The notes beneath the pieces are model-generated. The model worked only from the letters and a program-made list of their open reading frames with translations, was not told the origin of the DNA and did not search any database. This document shows positions 31,783 to 47,300 of a stretch of 64,000 nt of DNA, piece after piece. Both the position numbers and the translations under genes were made by a program. Origin of the DNA: Colletes latitarsis (lineage: Eukaryota > Arthropoda > Insecta > Hymenoptera > Colletidae); contig NW_027488368.1 of NCBI RefSeq assembly GCF_051014445.1, positions 25,642,001 through 25,706,000 of the forward strand, in the 5' to 3' direction. The stretch's first letter is position 1. Each line of letters starts with the position of its first letter.

Positions 31783-34700
31783 GATCCAGGGCTATTTCTG
31801 GTTTGGATTACGTAGTAATGCGGTACCACACAGAAACAGTCAATTAAACCTGGTTGCGATTAATATTTTAGAGGATAACGCCGGTTATGTCTGCGTTAGG
31901 TCTCGGATTTGCCCTCATCTGCCTCGTACTTTCGCATTTTTCGCATACTTGTTGGCCAGATCCAGAGCTATTTCTGGTTTGGATCACGTAGTATTGCGGT
32001 ACCACACCGAAGCAGACACTTAAACCTGGTTGCGATTAATATTTTCGAGGATAGCGCCGGTTATGTCTGGGTTAGTTCTGGTATTTGCAATCATCTGGCT
32101 CATACTTTCGCGTTTTTCGCATTCTTGTTGGCCAGATCCTCGCCTTTTTCTGGTTTGGATCACGTAGCAATGCGGTACGACACCGAAACAGTCAATTAAA
32201 CCTGTTTGCGCTTAATATTTTAGAGGATAACGCCGGTTATGTCTCGGTTAGGTCTGGCATTTGCCCTCATCCGGCTCGTACTTTCGCGTTTTTCGCATAC
32301 CTGTTGGCCAGATCCTGCGTTTTTCCTGGCTTGGATCCCGTGGAAAAGTGTTTCCACACGGAAACAGTCAATTAAACCTGGTTGCGATTAATATTTTAGA
32401 GAAAAACGCCGGTTATGTGTTCGGTTAGGTCTGGGATTTGCCCTCATCTGGCGCTTACTTTCGCATTTTTCGCATACTTGTTGGCCAGATCATGCGTTTT
32501 TTCTGGCTTGGATCCCGTAGTAATGTGGTTCCACACCGAAACAGTCAATTAAACCTGGTTGCGATTAATATTTTAGAGGAGAACGCCGGTTATGTCTTGG
32601 TTAGGTCTGGGATTTGCCCTCATATGGCTCGTACTTTCGTATTTTTTTTATACTTGTTGGCCAAATCCAGGGCTATTTCTGGTTTGGATCACGTAGTATT
32701 GCGGTACCACACCGAAAGAGACAATTAAGCCTGTTTGCGATTAATATCTTAGAGGAGAACGCCGGTTATGTCCCGGTTAAGTCTTGGATTTGCCCTCCTC
32801 TGGCTCGTACTTTCGCATTTTTCGCATTCTGGTTGGCCAGATCAAGGGATATTTCTGGTTTGGATCCCGTAGTAATGTGGTTCCACACCGAAACAGTCAA
32901 TTAAACCTGGTTGCGTTTAATATTTTAGAGGAGAACGCCGGTTATGTCTTGGTTAGGTCTGGGATTTGCCCTCATATGGCTCGAACTTTCGTATTTTTCG
33001 CATAGTTTTTGGCCAGATCCTGGCCTTCTTCTGGCTTGGATCACGTAGTATTGCGGTACCACACTGAAACAGTCAATTAAACCTGGTTGCGATTAATATT
33101 TTAGAGGATAACGCCGGTTATGTCTTGGTTAGGTCTGGGATTTGCCCTCATATGGCTCGAACTTTCGTATTTTTCGCATACTTGTTGGCCAGATCCAGGG
33201 ATATTTCTGGTTTGGATCCCGTAGTAATGTGGTTCCACACCGAAACAGTCAATTAAACCTGGTTGCGTTTAATATTTTAGAGGAGAACGCCGGTTATGTC
33301 TTGGTTAGGTCTGGGATTTGCCCTCATATGGCTCGAACTTTCGTATTTTTCGCATACTTGTTGGCCAGATCCAGGATCTATTTCTGGTTTGGATCACGTA
33401 GTATTGCGGTACCACACTGAAACAGTCAATTAAACCTGGTTGCGATTAATATTTTAGAGGATAACGCCGGTTATGTCTTGGTTAGGTCTGGGATTTGCCC
33501 TCATATGCCTCGTACTTTCGTATTTTTCGCATACTTGTTGGCCAGATCCTGGCCTTCTTCTGGCTTGGACCACGTAGTAATGTGGTACCACACTGAAACA
33601 GGCAATTAAACCTGGTTCCGATTAATATTTTAAAGTATAACGCTGGTTATGTTTGGGTGAGTTCTGGTATTTGTAATCATCTGCCTCATACTTTCGCAAT
33701 TTTTGCATACTTGTTGTCCAGAGCCTGGCACTCTTCTGGCTTGGATCACATAGTAATGTGGTTTCACACCGAAACAGTCAATTAAACCTGGTTGCGATTA
33801 ATATTTTAGAGGAGAACGCCGGTTATGTCTCGGTTAGGTCTGGGATTTGCCCCCATCTGGCTCGTACCTTCGCATTTTTCGCATTCTTGTTGGCAAGATC
33901 CTGGCTTTTTTCTGGTTTGCATCCCGAAGTAATGTGGGTCCACACCGAAACAGTCAATTGAACCTGGTTGCGATTAATATCTTATAGGATAACGCCGGTT
34001 ATGTCTCGGTTAGGTGTGGTATTTGCCCTCATCTGGCTCGTACTTTCGCATTTTTCGCATACTTGTTGGCCAGATCCAGAGCTTTTTCTGGATTGGATCA
34101 TGTAGTAATGCGGTACCACACCGAAACAGTCAATTAAACCTGGTTTGGATTAATATTTTGGAGGATAACGCCGGTTATGTCTGGGTTAGGTCTGGGATTT
34201 GCCCTCATCTGGCTCGTACTTTCGCATTTTTCGCATACTTGTTGGCCAGATGCAGGGCTTCTTCTGGATTGGATCACGCAATAATGCGGTACCACATCGA
34301 AACAGTCAATTAAAGCTGGTTGCGGTTAATATTTTACAGGATAACGCCGGTTATGTCTAGGTTAGTTCTGGTATTTGCAATCATCTGGCTCGTACTTACG
34401 CGTTTTTCTCATACTTGTTGGCCAGATCCTCGCCTTTTTCTGGCTTGGACAACGTAGTAATGTGGTACCACACTGAAACAGGCAATTAAACCTGGTTCCG
34501 ATTAATATTTTAAAGGATAACGCTGGTTATGTTTGGTTGAGTTCTGGTAATTGTAATCATCTGGCTCATACTTTCGCAATTTTTGCATACTTGTTTTCCA
34601 GATCCTGGCTCTTTTCTGGCTTGGAACACGTAGTAATGTGGTTCCACACCGAAACAGTTTATTAAACCTGGTTATGATTAATATTTTAGAGGTTGACGCC

Positions 34701-37700
34701 GGTTATGTCTCGGTTAGGTCTAAGATTTGCCCTCAACTGACTCGTACTTCCGCATTTTTCGCATACTTTTTGGCCAGACCCTGGACTTCATCTGGTTTGG
34801 ATCACGTAGTATTGCGGTACCACACCGAAAGGGACAATTAAGCCTTGTTGGGATTAAGATTTTGGAGGATAACGCCGGTTATGTCTCGCTTAGGTCTGGG
34901 ATTAGCCTTCATCTGGCTCGTACTTTCGCATTTTTCGCATTCTGGTTGGCCAGATCCAGGGATATTTCTGGTTTGGATCCCGTAGTAATGTGGTTCCACA
35001 CCGAAACAGTCAATTAAACCTGTTTGCCCTTAATATTTTAGAGGATAACGCCTGTTATGTCTCGGTTAGGTCTGGGATTTGCAATCATCTGGCTCATACT
35101 TTCGCAATTTTCGCATACTTGTTGGCCAGATCCTGGGTTTTTTCAGGATTGGATCACGTAGTAATGTGGTTCCACACCGTAACAGTCAATTAAACCTGGT
35201 TGCGATTAATATTTTAGAGAATAGCGCTGCTTATGTCTGGGTTAGTTCTGGTATTTGCAATCGTCTGGCTCATGCTTTCGCAATTTTCGTATACTTGCTG
35301 GCCTGATCCTTGGTTTTTTCTGGCTTGGAACACGTAGTAATGTGGTTCCACACCGAAACAGTCAGTTAAACTTTGTTGCGATTAATATTTTAGAGGATAA
35401 CGCCGGTTATGACTGGGTTAGTTCTGGTATTTGCAATCATCTGGCTCATACTTTCGCAATTTTCGCATACTTGTTGGCCAGATCCTGGGTTTTTTCAGGA
35501 TTGGATCACGTAGTAATGTGGTTCCACACCGTAACAGTCAATTAAACCTGGTTGCGATTAATATTTTAGAGGAGAACGCCGGTTATGTTTCGGTTAGGTC
35601 TGGGATTTGCCCTCATCTGGCTCGTACTTTCGCATTTTTCGCATACTTGTTGGCCAGATCCAGGGCTTTTTCTGGATTGGATCACGTAGTAATGCGGTAC
35701 CACTCCGAAACAGTCAATTAAACCTGTTTGCCATTAATATTTTAGAGGATAACGCCGGTTATGTCTGGGTCAGTTCAGGTATTTGCAATCATCTGGCTCA
35801 TACTTTCGCGTTTTTCGCATACTTGTTGGCCAGATCCTCGCCTTTTTCTGGTTTGGATCACGTAGTAATGCGGTACCACACCGAAACAGTCAATTAAACC
35901 TGTTTGCCCTTAATATTTTAGAGGATAACGCCTGTTATGTCTCGGTTAGGTCTGGGATTTGCCCTCATCTGGCTCGTACTTTCGCGTTTTTCGCATACCT
36001 GTTAGCCACATCCTGGGTTTTTTCTGGTTTGGATCACGTAGTAATGCGGTACCACACCGAAACAGTCAATTAAACCTGTTTGCGCTTAATATTTTAGAGG
36101 ATAACGCCGGTTATGTTTCGGTTAGGTCTGGGATTTGCCCTCATCGGGCTCGTACTTTCGCATTTTTCGCATACTTGTTGGCCAGATCCTGGGATATTTC
36201 TGGTTTGGATCACGTAGTAATGAGGTTCCACACCGAAACAGTCAATTAAACCTGGTTGCGATTAATATTTTAGAGGATAACGCCGGTTATGTCTCGGTCA
36301 GGTCTGGGATTTGCCCTCATCTGGCTCGTACTTTCGCATTTTTCGCATACTTGTTGGCCAGATCCAGGGCTATTTCTGGTTTGGATTACGTAGTAATGCG
36401 GTACCACACAGAAACAGTCAATTAAACCTGGTTGCGATTAATATTTTGGAGGATAACGCCGGTTATGTCTGCGTTAGGTCTTGGATTTGCCCTCATCTGG
36501 CTCGTACTTTCGCATTTTTCGCATTCTGGTTGGCCAGATCCAGGGATATTTCTGGTTTGGATCCCGTAGTAACGTGGTTCCACACCGAAACAGTCAATTA
36601 ATCCTGGTTGCGATTAATATTTTAGAGGAGAACGCCGGTTATGTCTTGGTTAGGTCTGGGATTTGCCCTCATATGGCTCGTACTTTCGTATTTTTCGCAT
36701 ACTTGTTGGCCAGATCCAGGGCTATTTCTGGCTTGGATCACGTAGTATTGCGGTACCACACCGAAAGAGACAATTAAGCCTGGTTGCGATTAATATCTTA
36801 GAGGAGAACGCCGGTTATGTCCCGGTTAGGTCTGGGATTTGCCCTCATCTGGCTCGTACTTTCGCATTTTTCGCATTCTGGTTGGCCAGATCCAGGGATA
36901 TTTCTGGTCTGGATCACGTAGTAATGCGATACCACACCGAAACAGTCATTTAAACCTGGTTGTGATTAATATTTTAGAGGATAACGCCGGTTATGTCTCG
37001 GTTAGGTCTGCGATTTGCCCTCATCTGGCTCGTACCTTCGCATTTTTCGCATACTTGTTGGCCAGATCCAGGGATTTTTCTGGTTTGGACCACGTAGTAT
37101 TGCGGTACCACACCGAAACAGGCAACTAAATCTGGTTGCGATTAATATTTTAGAGGGTAACGCCGGTTACGTCTCGGTTAGGTCTGGGATTTGCCCTTAT
37201 CTGGCTCGTACCTTCGCATTTTTCGCATTCTTGTTGGCAAGATCCTGGGCGTCTTCGGGTTTGGATCACACAGTAATGCGGTACCACACCGAAACAGACA
37301 ATTAAACCTGGTCGCGATTAATATTGTAGAGGATAACTCCGGTTATGTCTCGGTTAGGTCTGGGATTTGCCTTCATCTGGCTCGTACTTTCGCATTTTTC
37401 GCATACTTGTTGGCCAGATCCAGGGCTATTTCTGGTATGGATCACGTGGTATTGCGGTACCACACCGAAAGAGACAATTAAGCCTTGTTGCGATTAATGT
37501 TTTAGACGATAACGCCGGTTATGTCTCGGTTAGGTCTGGGATTTGCCCTCATATTGCTCGTACTTTCGGGTTTTTCGCATAATTGTTGGCCAAATTTTGT
37601 GTTTTTTCTGGTTTGGATCCCATAGAAATGTGCTACCGCACTGAAACAGTCAATAAAAGCTGGTTCCTATTAGTATTTTAGAGGGTAACGCTGGTTATGT

Positions 37701-40700
37701 CTGGATTAGTTCTGGTATTTGCAATCACCTGGCGCATACTTTCGCATTTTTCGCATACTTGTTGGAGAGATCCTGGCCTTTTTCTGGCTTGGATCACGCA
37801 GTAATGCTGTACCACACCGAAGCGGTCAATTAAACCTGGTTGCGATTAGTATTTTAGAGGATAACTCCGGTTATGTCTGGGTTAGTTCAGGTATTTGCAA
37901 TCATCTGGCTCATACTTTCGCAATTTTCGCATACTTGTTGGCCAGATCCTGGGTTTTTTCTGGCTTGGCACACGTAGTAATGTGGTTCCACACCGAAAAA
38001 GTCAATTAAACCTGGTTGCGATTAATATTTTAGAGGATAACGCCGGTTATGTCTCGGTTAGGTCTGGTATTTGCCCTCATCTGGCTCGTACTTTCGCATT
38101 TATCGCATACTTGTTGGCCAGATCCAGGGCTATTTCTGGCTTGGATCACGTAGTATTGCGGTACCACACCGAAAGAGACAATTAAGCCTGGTTGCGATTA
38201 ATATCTTAGAGGAGAACGCCGGTTATGTCCCGGTTAGGTCTGGGATTTGCCCTCATCTGGCTCGTACTTTCGCATTTTTCGCATTCTGGTTGGCCAGATC
38301 CAGGGATATTTCTGGTCTGGATCACGTAGTAATGCGGTACCACACCGAAACAGTCATTTAAACCTGGTTGTGATTAATATTTTAGTGGTTAACGCCGGTT
38401 ATGTCTCGGTTAGGTCTGGGATTTGCCTTCATCTGGCTCGTACTTTCGCATTTTCCGCATACTTGTTGGCCAGATCCAGGGCTATTTCTGGTTTGGATCA
38501 CGTGGTATTGCGGTACCACACCGAAAGAGACAATTAAGCCTTGTTGCGATTAATATTTAAGAGGATAACGCCGGTTATGTCTCGGTTAGGTCTGGGATTT
38601 GCCCTCATCTGGCTCGTACCTTCGCATTTTTCGCATACTTGTTGGCCAGATCCAGGGATTTTTCTGGTTTGGACCACGTAGTATTGCGGTACCACACCGA
38701 AACAGGCAACTAAATCTGGTTGCGATTAATATTTTAGAGGGTAACGCCGGTTACGTCTCGGTTAGCTCTGGGATTTGCCCTTATCTGGCTCGTACCTTCG
38801 CATTTTTCGCATTCTTGTTGGCAAGATCCTGGGCGTCTTCGGGTTTGGATCACACAGTAATGCGGTACCACACCGAAACAGACAATTAAACCTGGTTGCG
38901 ATTAATATTGTAGAGGATAACTCCGGTTATGTCTCGGTTAGGTCTGGGATTTGCCTTCATCTGGCTCGTACTTTCGCAATTTTCGCATACTTGTTGGCCA
39001 GATCCAGGGCTATTTCTGGTTTGGATCACGTGGTATTGCGGTACCACACCGAAAGAGACAATTAAGCCTTGTTGCGATTAAGATTTTAGAGGATAACGCC
39101 GGTTATGTCTGGGTTAGGTCTGGGATTTGCCCTCATCTGGCTCGTACTTTCGAATTTCTCGCATACTTGTTGGACAGATGCAGGGCTTCTTCTGGATTGG
39201 ATCACGCAGTAATGCGGTACCACATGGAAACAGTCAATTAAAGCTGGTTGCGATTAATATTTTACAGGATAACGCCGGTTATGTCTAGGTTAGTTCTGGT
39301 ATTTGCAATCATCTGGCTCGTACTTACGCGTTTTTCTCATACTTGTTGGCCAGATCCTCGCCTTTTTCTGGCTTGGACCACGTAGTAATGTGGTACCACA
39401 CTGAAACAGGCAATTAAACCTGGTTCCGATTAATATTTTAAAGGATAACGCTGGTTATGTTTGGGTGAGTTCTGGTAATTGTAATCATCTGGCTCATACT
39501 TTCGCAATTTTTGCATACTTGTTGTCCAGATCCTGGCTCTTTTCTGGCTTGGAACACGTAGTAATGTGGTTCCACACCGAAACAGTTTATTAAACCTGGT
39601 TATGATTAATATTTTAGAGGATGAGGCCGGTTATGTCTCGGTTAGGTCTGGGATTTGCCCTCAACTAGCTCGTACTTTCGCATTGTTCGCATACTTTTTG
39701 GCCAGACCCTGGACTTCTTCTGGTTTTGATCACGTAGTATTGCGGTACCACACCGAAACTGTCAATTACACCTTGTTGCGATTAATATTTTAGGGGATAA
39801 CGCCGGTTATATCTCGGTTAGGTCTGGGATTTGCCCTCATCTGGCTCGTACTTACGCGTTTTTCTCATACTTGTTAGCAAGATCCTCGCCTTCATCTGGC
39901 TTGGATCCCGTAGTAATGTGGTTCCACACCGAAACAGTCAATTACACATGGTTGTGATTAATGTTTTAGACGATAACGCCGGTTATGTCTCGGTTAGGTC
40001 TGGGATTTGCCCTCATATTGCTCGTACTTTCGGGTTTTTCGCATAATTGTTGGCCAAATTTTGGGTTTTTTCTGGTTTGGATCCCGTAGAAATGTGCTAC
40101 CGCACTGAAACAGTCAATAAAAGCTGGTTCCTATTAGTATTTTAGAGGGTAACGCTGGTTATGTCTGGATTAGTTCTGGTATTTGCAATCACCTGGCGCA
40201 TACTTTCGCATTTTTCGCATACTTGTTGGAGAGATCCTGGCCTTTCTCTGGCTTGGATCACGCAGTAATGCTGTACCACACCGAAGCGGTCAATTAAGCC
40301 CGGTTGCGATTAGTATTTTAGAGGATAACTCCGGTTATGTCTGGGTTAGTTCAGGTATTTGCAATCATCTGGCTCATACTTTCGCAATTTTCGCATACTT
40401 GTTGGCCAGATCCTGGGTTTTTTCTGGCTTGGCACACGTAGTAATGTGGTTCCACACCGAAAAAGTCAATTAAACCTGGTTGCGATTAATATTTTAGAGG
40501 ATAACGCCGGTTATGTCTCGGTTAGGTCTGGTATTTGCCCTCATCTGGCTCGTACTTTCGCATTTTTCGCATACTTGTTGGCCAGATCCTGGGATATTTC
40601 GGGATTGGATCCCGTTGAAATGTGGTTCCACACAGAAACAGTCAACTAAACCAGGTTGCGATAATATTTTTGAGGATAACGCCGGTTATGTCTGGGTTAC

Positions 40701-41324
40701 GTCTGGTATTTGCGCTCAGATGGCTCATACTTTCGCAATTTTTGCATACTTGTTGTCCAGATCCTGGCTCTTTTCTGGCTTGGATCACATAGTAATGTGG
40801 TTCCACACCGAAACAGTCAAGTAAACCTGGTTGCGATTAACATTTTAGAGGAGAACGCCGGTTATGTCTCGGATAGGTCTGGGATTTGCCCCCATCTGGC
40901 TCGTACCTTCGCATTTTTCGCATTCCTGTTGGCAAGATCCTGGCTTTTTTCTGGTTTGCGTCCCGAAGTAATGTGGTTCCACACCGAAACAGTCAATTGA
41001 ACCTGGTTGCGATTAATATTTTATAGGATAACGCCGGTTATGTCTCGGTTAGGTCTGGTATTTGCCCTCATCTGGCTCGTACTTTCGCATTTTTCGCATA
41101 CTTGTTGGCCAGATCCAGGGCTTTTTCTGGATTGGATCATGTAGTAATGCGGTACCACACCGTAACAGTCAATTAAACCTGGTTTGGATTAATATTTTAG
41201 AGGATAACGCCGGTTATATCTGGGTTAGGTCTGGGATTTGTCCTCATCTGGCCCGTACTTTCGCATTTTTCGCATACTTGTTGGACAGATGCAGGGCTTG
41301 TTCTGGATTGGATCGCGCAGTAAT

Positions 41325-44300
41325 GCGGTACCACATGGAAACAGTCAATTAAAGCTGGTTGCGATTAATATTTTACAGGATAGCGCCGGTTATGTCTAGG
41401 TTAGTTCTGGTATTTGCAATCATCTGGCTCGTACTTACGCGTTTTTCTCATACTTGTTGGCCAGATCCTCGCCTTTTTCTGGCTTGGACCACGTAGTAAT
41501 GTGGTACCACACTGAAACAGGCAATTAAACCTGGTTCCGATTAATATTTTAAAGGATAACGCTGGTTATGTTTGGGTGAGTTCTGGTAATTGTAATCATC
41601 TGGCTCATAATTTCGCAATTTTTGCATACTTGTTGTCCAGATCCTGGCTCTTTTCTGGTTTTGATCACGTAGTATTGCTGTACCACACCGAAACAGTCAA
41701 TTACACCTTGTTGCGATTAATATTTTAGGGGATAACGCCGGTTATGTCGCTGTTAGGTCTGGTATTTGCCCTCATCCGGCTCGTACTTTCGCATTTTTCG
41801 CATACTTGTTGGCCAGATCCAGGGCTTTTTCGGGATTGGATCACGTAGTAATGCGGTACCACACCGAAGAAGTCAATTAAACCTGGTTGCGATTAATATT
41901 TTAGAGGATAACGCCGGTTATGACTCGGTTAGGTCTGGGATTTGCCCTCATCTGGCTCGTACTTACGCGTTTTTCTCATACTTGTTGGCAAGATCCTCGC
42001 CTTCATCTGGCTTGGATCCCGTAGTAATGTGGTTCGACACCGAAACAGTCAATTACACATGGTTGTGATTAATGTTTTAGACGATAACGCCGGTTATGTC
42101 TCGGTTAGGTCTGGGATTTGCCCTCATATTGCTCGTACTTTCGGGTTTTTCGCATAATTGTTGGCCAAATCTTGGGTTTTTTCTGGTTTGGATCCCGTAG
42201 AAATGTGCTACCGCACTGAAGCAGTCAATAAAAGCTGGTTCCTATTAGTATTTTAGAGGGTAACGCTGGTTATGTCTGGATTAGTTCTGGTATTTGTAAT
42301 CATCTGGCGCATACTTTCGCATTTTTCGCATACTTGTTGGAGAGATCCTGGCCTTTTTCTGGCTTGGATCACGTAGTAATGCGGCACCACACCGAAGCGG
42401 TCAATTAAACCTGGTTGCGATTAATATTTTAGAGGATAAGTCCGGTTATGTCTCGGTAAGTTCAGGTATTTGCAATCATCTGGCCCATACTTTCGCAATT
42501 TTCGGATACTTGTTTGCCAGATCCTGGGTTTTTTCTGGCTTGGCACACGTAGCAATGTGGTTCCACACCGAAACAGTCAGTTAAACCCTGTTGCGATTAA
42601 TATTTTAGAGGATAACGCCGGTTATGTCTCGGTCAGGTCTGGGATTTGCCCTCATCTGGCTCGTAATTTCACATTTTTCGCATACCTGTTGGCCAGATCC
42701 AGGGCTTTTTCGGGATTGGATCCCGTTGAAATGTGGATCCACACAGAAACAGTCAACTAAACCTGGTTGCGATTATATTTTAGAGGAGAACGCCGGTTAT
42801 GTCTCGGTTAGGTCTGGGATTTGCCCTCATCTGGATCGTACTTTCGCTTTTTTCGCATACTTGTTGGCCAGATCCTGGCCTTTTTCTGGCTTGGACCAGG
42901 TAGTAATGAGGTACCACACTGAAACAGTCAATTAAACCTGGTTCCGATTAATATTTTAGAGGATAACGCTGGTTACGTCTGGGTTAGTTCTGGTATTTGC
43001 CCTTATCTGGCTCGTACTTTCGCATTTTTTGCATACTTGTTGGCCAGATCCAGGGCTTTTTCTGGCTTGGATCCCGTAGTAATGTCGTTCCACACCGAAA
43101 CATTCAATTAAACCTGGTTGCGATTAATATTTTAGAGGATAACGCCGGTTATGTCTCGGTTAGGTCTGGTATTTGCGCTCAGATGGCTCATACTTTCGCA
43201 ATTTTTGCATACTTGTTGTCCAGATCCTGGCTCTTTTCTGGCTTGGATCACATAGTAATGCGGTACCACATGGAAACAGTCAATTAAAGCTGGTTGCGAT
43301 TAATATTTTACAGGATAGCGCCGGTTATGTCTAGGTTAGTTCTGGTATTTGCAATCATCTGGCTCGTACTTACGCGTTTTTCTCATACTTGTTGGCCAGA
43401 TCCTCGCCTTTTTCTGGCTTGGACCACGTAGTAATGTGGTACCACACTGAAACAGGCAATTAAACCTGGTTCCGATTAATATTTTAAAGGATAACGCTGG
43501 TTATGTTTGGGTGAGTTCTGGTAATTGTAATCATCTGGCTCATAATTTCGCAATTTTTGCATACTTGTTGTCCAGATCCTGGCTCTTTTCTGGTTTTGAT
43601 CACGTAGTATTGCTGTACCACACCGAAACAGTCAATTACACCTTGTTGCGATTAATATTTTAGGGGATAACGCCGGTTATGTCGCTGTTAGGTCTGGTAT
43701 TTGCCCTCATCCGGCTCGTACTTTCGCATTTTTCGCATACTTGTTGGCCAGATCCAGGGCTTTTTCGGGATTGGATCACGTAGTAATGCGGTACCACACC
43801 GAAGAAGTCAATTAAACCTGGTTGCGATTAATATTTTAGAGGATAACGCCGGTTATGACTCGGTTAGGTCTGGGATTTGCCCTCATCTGGCTCGTACTTA
43901 CGCGTTTTTCTCATACTTGTTGGCAAGATCCTCGCCTTCATCTGGCTTGGATCCCGTAGTAATGTGGTTCGACACCGAAACAGTCAATTACACATGGTTG
44001 TGATTAATGTTTTAGACGATAACGCCGGTTATGTCTCGGTTAGGTCTGGGATTTGCCCTCATATTGCTCGTACTTTCGGGTTTTTCGCATAATTGTTGGC
44101 CAAATCTTGGGTTTTTTCTGGTTTGGATCCCGTAGAAATGTGCTACCGCACTGAAGCAGTCAATAAAAGCTGGTTCCTATTAGTATTTTAGAGGGTAACG
44201 CTGGTTATGTCTGGATTAGTTCTGGTATTTGTAATCATCTGGCGCATACTTTCGCATTTTTCGCATACTTGTTGGAGAGATCCTGGCCTTTTTCTGGCTT

Positions 44301-47300
44301 GGATCACGTAGTAATGCGGTACCACACCGAAGCGGTCAATTAAACCTGGTTGCGATTAATATTTTAGAGGATAAGTCCGATTATGTCTCGGTAAGTTCAG
44401 GTATTTGCAATCATCTGGCCCATACTTTCGCAATTTTCGGATACTTGTTTGCCAGATCCTGGGTTTTTTCTGGCTTGGCACACGTAGCAATGTGGTTCCA
44501 CACCGAAACAGTCAGTTAAACCCTGTTGCGATTAATATTTTAGAGGATAACGCCGGTTATGTCTCGGTCAGGTCTGGGATTTGCCCTCATCTGGCTCGTA
44601 ATTTCACATTTTTCGCATACCTGTTGGCCAGATCCAGGGCTTTTTCGGGATTGGATCCCGTTGAAATGTGGATCCACACAGAAACAGTCAACTAAACCTG
44701 GTTGCGATTATATTTTAGAGGAGAACGCCGGTTATGTCTCGGTTAGGTCTGGGATTTGCCCTCATCTGGATCGTACTTTCGCTTTTTTCGCATACTTGTT
44801 GGCCAGATCCTGGCCTTTTTCTGGCTTGGACCAGGTAGTAATGAGGTACCACACTGAAACAGTCAATTAAACCTGGTTCCGATTAATATTTTAGAGGATA
44901 ACGCTGGTTACGTCTGGGTTAGTTCTGGTATTTGCCCTTATCTGGCTCGTACTTTCGCATTTTTTGCATACTTGTTGGCCAGATCCAGGGCTTTTTCTGG
45001 CTTGGATCCCGTAGTAATGTCGTTCCACACCGAAACATTCAATTAAACCTGGCTGCGATTAATATTTTAGAGGATAACGCCGGTTATGTCTCGGTTAGGT
45101 CTGGTATTTGCGCTCAGATGGCTCATACTTTCGCAATTTTTGCATACTTGTTGTCCAGATCCTGGCTCTTTTCTGGCTTGGATCACATAGTAATGTGGTT
45201 CCACACCGAAACAGTCAATTAAACCTGGTTGCGATTAATATTTTAGAGGATAACGCCGGTTATGTCTCGGTTAGGTCTGGTATTTGCGCTCAGATGGCTC
45301 ATACTTTCGCAATTTTTGCATACTTGTTGTCCAGATCCTGGCTCTTTTCTGGCTTGGATCACATAGTAATGTGGTTCCACACCGAAACAGTCAACTAAAC
45401 CTGGTTGCGATAATATTTTAGAGGATAACGCCGGTTATGTCTGGGTTAGGTCTGGTATTTGCGCTCAGATGGCTCATACTTTCGCAATTTTTGCATACTT
45501 GTTGTCCAGATCCTGGCTCTTTTCTGGCTTGGATCACATAGTAATGTGGTTCCACACCGAAACAGTCAATTGAACCTGGTTGCGATTAATATTTTATAGG
45601 ATAACGCCGGTTATGTCTCGGTTAGGTCTGGTGTTTGCCCTCATCTGGCTCGTACTTTCGCATTTTTCGCATACTTGTTGGCCAGATCCAGGGCTTTTTC
45701 TGGATTGGATCATGTAGAAATGCGGTACCACACCGAAACAGTCAATTAAACCTGGTTTGGATTAATATTTTAGAGGATAACGCCGGTTATATCTGGGTTA
45801 GGTTGGGATTTGTCCTCATCTGGCCCGTACTTTCGCATTTTTCGCATACTTGTTGGACAGATGCAGGGCTTGTTCTGGATTGGATCGCGCAGTAATGCGG
45901 TACCACATGGAAACAGTCAATTAAAGCTGGTTGCGATTAATATTTTACAGGATAGCGCCGGTTATGTCTAGGTTAGTTCTGGTATTTGCAATCATCTGGC
46001 TCGTACTTACGCGTTTTTCTCATACTTGTTGGCCAGATCCTCGCCTTCATCTGGCTTGGATCCCGTAGTAATGTGGTTCCACACCGAAACAGTCAATTAC
46101 ACATGGTTGTGATTAATGTTTTAGACGATAACGCCGGTTATGTCTCGGTTAGGTCTGGGATTTGCCCTCATATTGCTCGTACTTTCGGGTTTTTCGCATA
46201 ATTGTTGGCCAAATCTTGGGTTTTTTCTGGTTTGGATCCAGTAGAAATGTGCTACCGCACTGAAGCAGTCAATAAAAGCTGGTTCCTATTAGTATTTTAG
46301 AGGGTAACGCTGGTTATGTCTGGACTAGTTCTGGTATTTGTAATCATCTGGCGCATACTTTCGCATTTTTCGCATACTTGTTGGAGAGATCCTGGCCTTT
46401 TTCTGGCTTGGATCACGTAGTAATGCGGTACCACACCGAAGCGGTCAATTAAACCTGGTTGCGATTAATATTTTAGAGGATAAGTCCGGTTATGTCTCGG
46501 TAAGTTCAGGTATTTGCAATCATCTGGCCCATACTTTCGCAATTTTCGGATACTTGTTTGCCAGATCCTGGGTTTTTTCTGGCTTGGCACACGTAGCAAT
46601 GTGGTTCCACACCGAAACAGTCAGTTAAACCCTGTTGCGATTAATATTTTAGAGGATAACGCCGGTTATGTCTCGGTCAGGTCTGGGATTTGCCCTCATC
46701 TGGCTCGTAATTTCACATTTTTCGCATACCTGTTGGCCAGATCCAGGGCTTTTTCGGGATTGGATCCCGTTGAAATGTGGATCCACACAGAAACAGTCAA
46801 CTAAACCTGGTTGCGATTATATTTTAGAGGAGAACGCCGGTTATGTCTCGGTTAGGTCTGGGATTTGCCCTCATCTGGATCGTACTTTCGCTTTTTTCGC
46901 ATACTTGTTGGCCAGATCCTGGCCTTTTTCTGGCTTGGACCAGGTAGTAATGAGGTACCACACTGAAACAGTCAATTAAACCTGGTTCCGATTAATATTT
47001 TAGAGGATAACGCTGGTTACGTCTGGGTTAGTTCTGGTATTTGCCCTTATCTGGCTCGTACTTTCGCATTTTTTGCATACTTGTTGGCCAGATCCAGGGC
47101 TTTTTCTGGCTTGGATCCCGTAGTAATGTCGTTCCACACCGAAACATTCAATTAAACCTGGTTGCGATTAATATTTTAGAGGATAACGCCGGTTATGTCT
47201 CGGTTAGGTCTGGTATTTGCGCTCAGATGGCTCATACTTTCGCAATTTTTGCATACTTGTTGTCCAGATCCTGGCTCTTTTCTGGCTTGGATCACATAGT

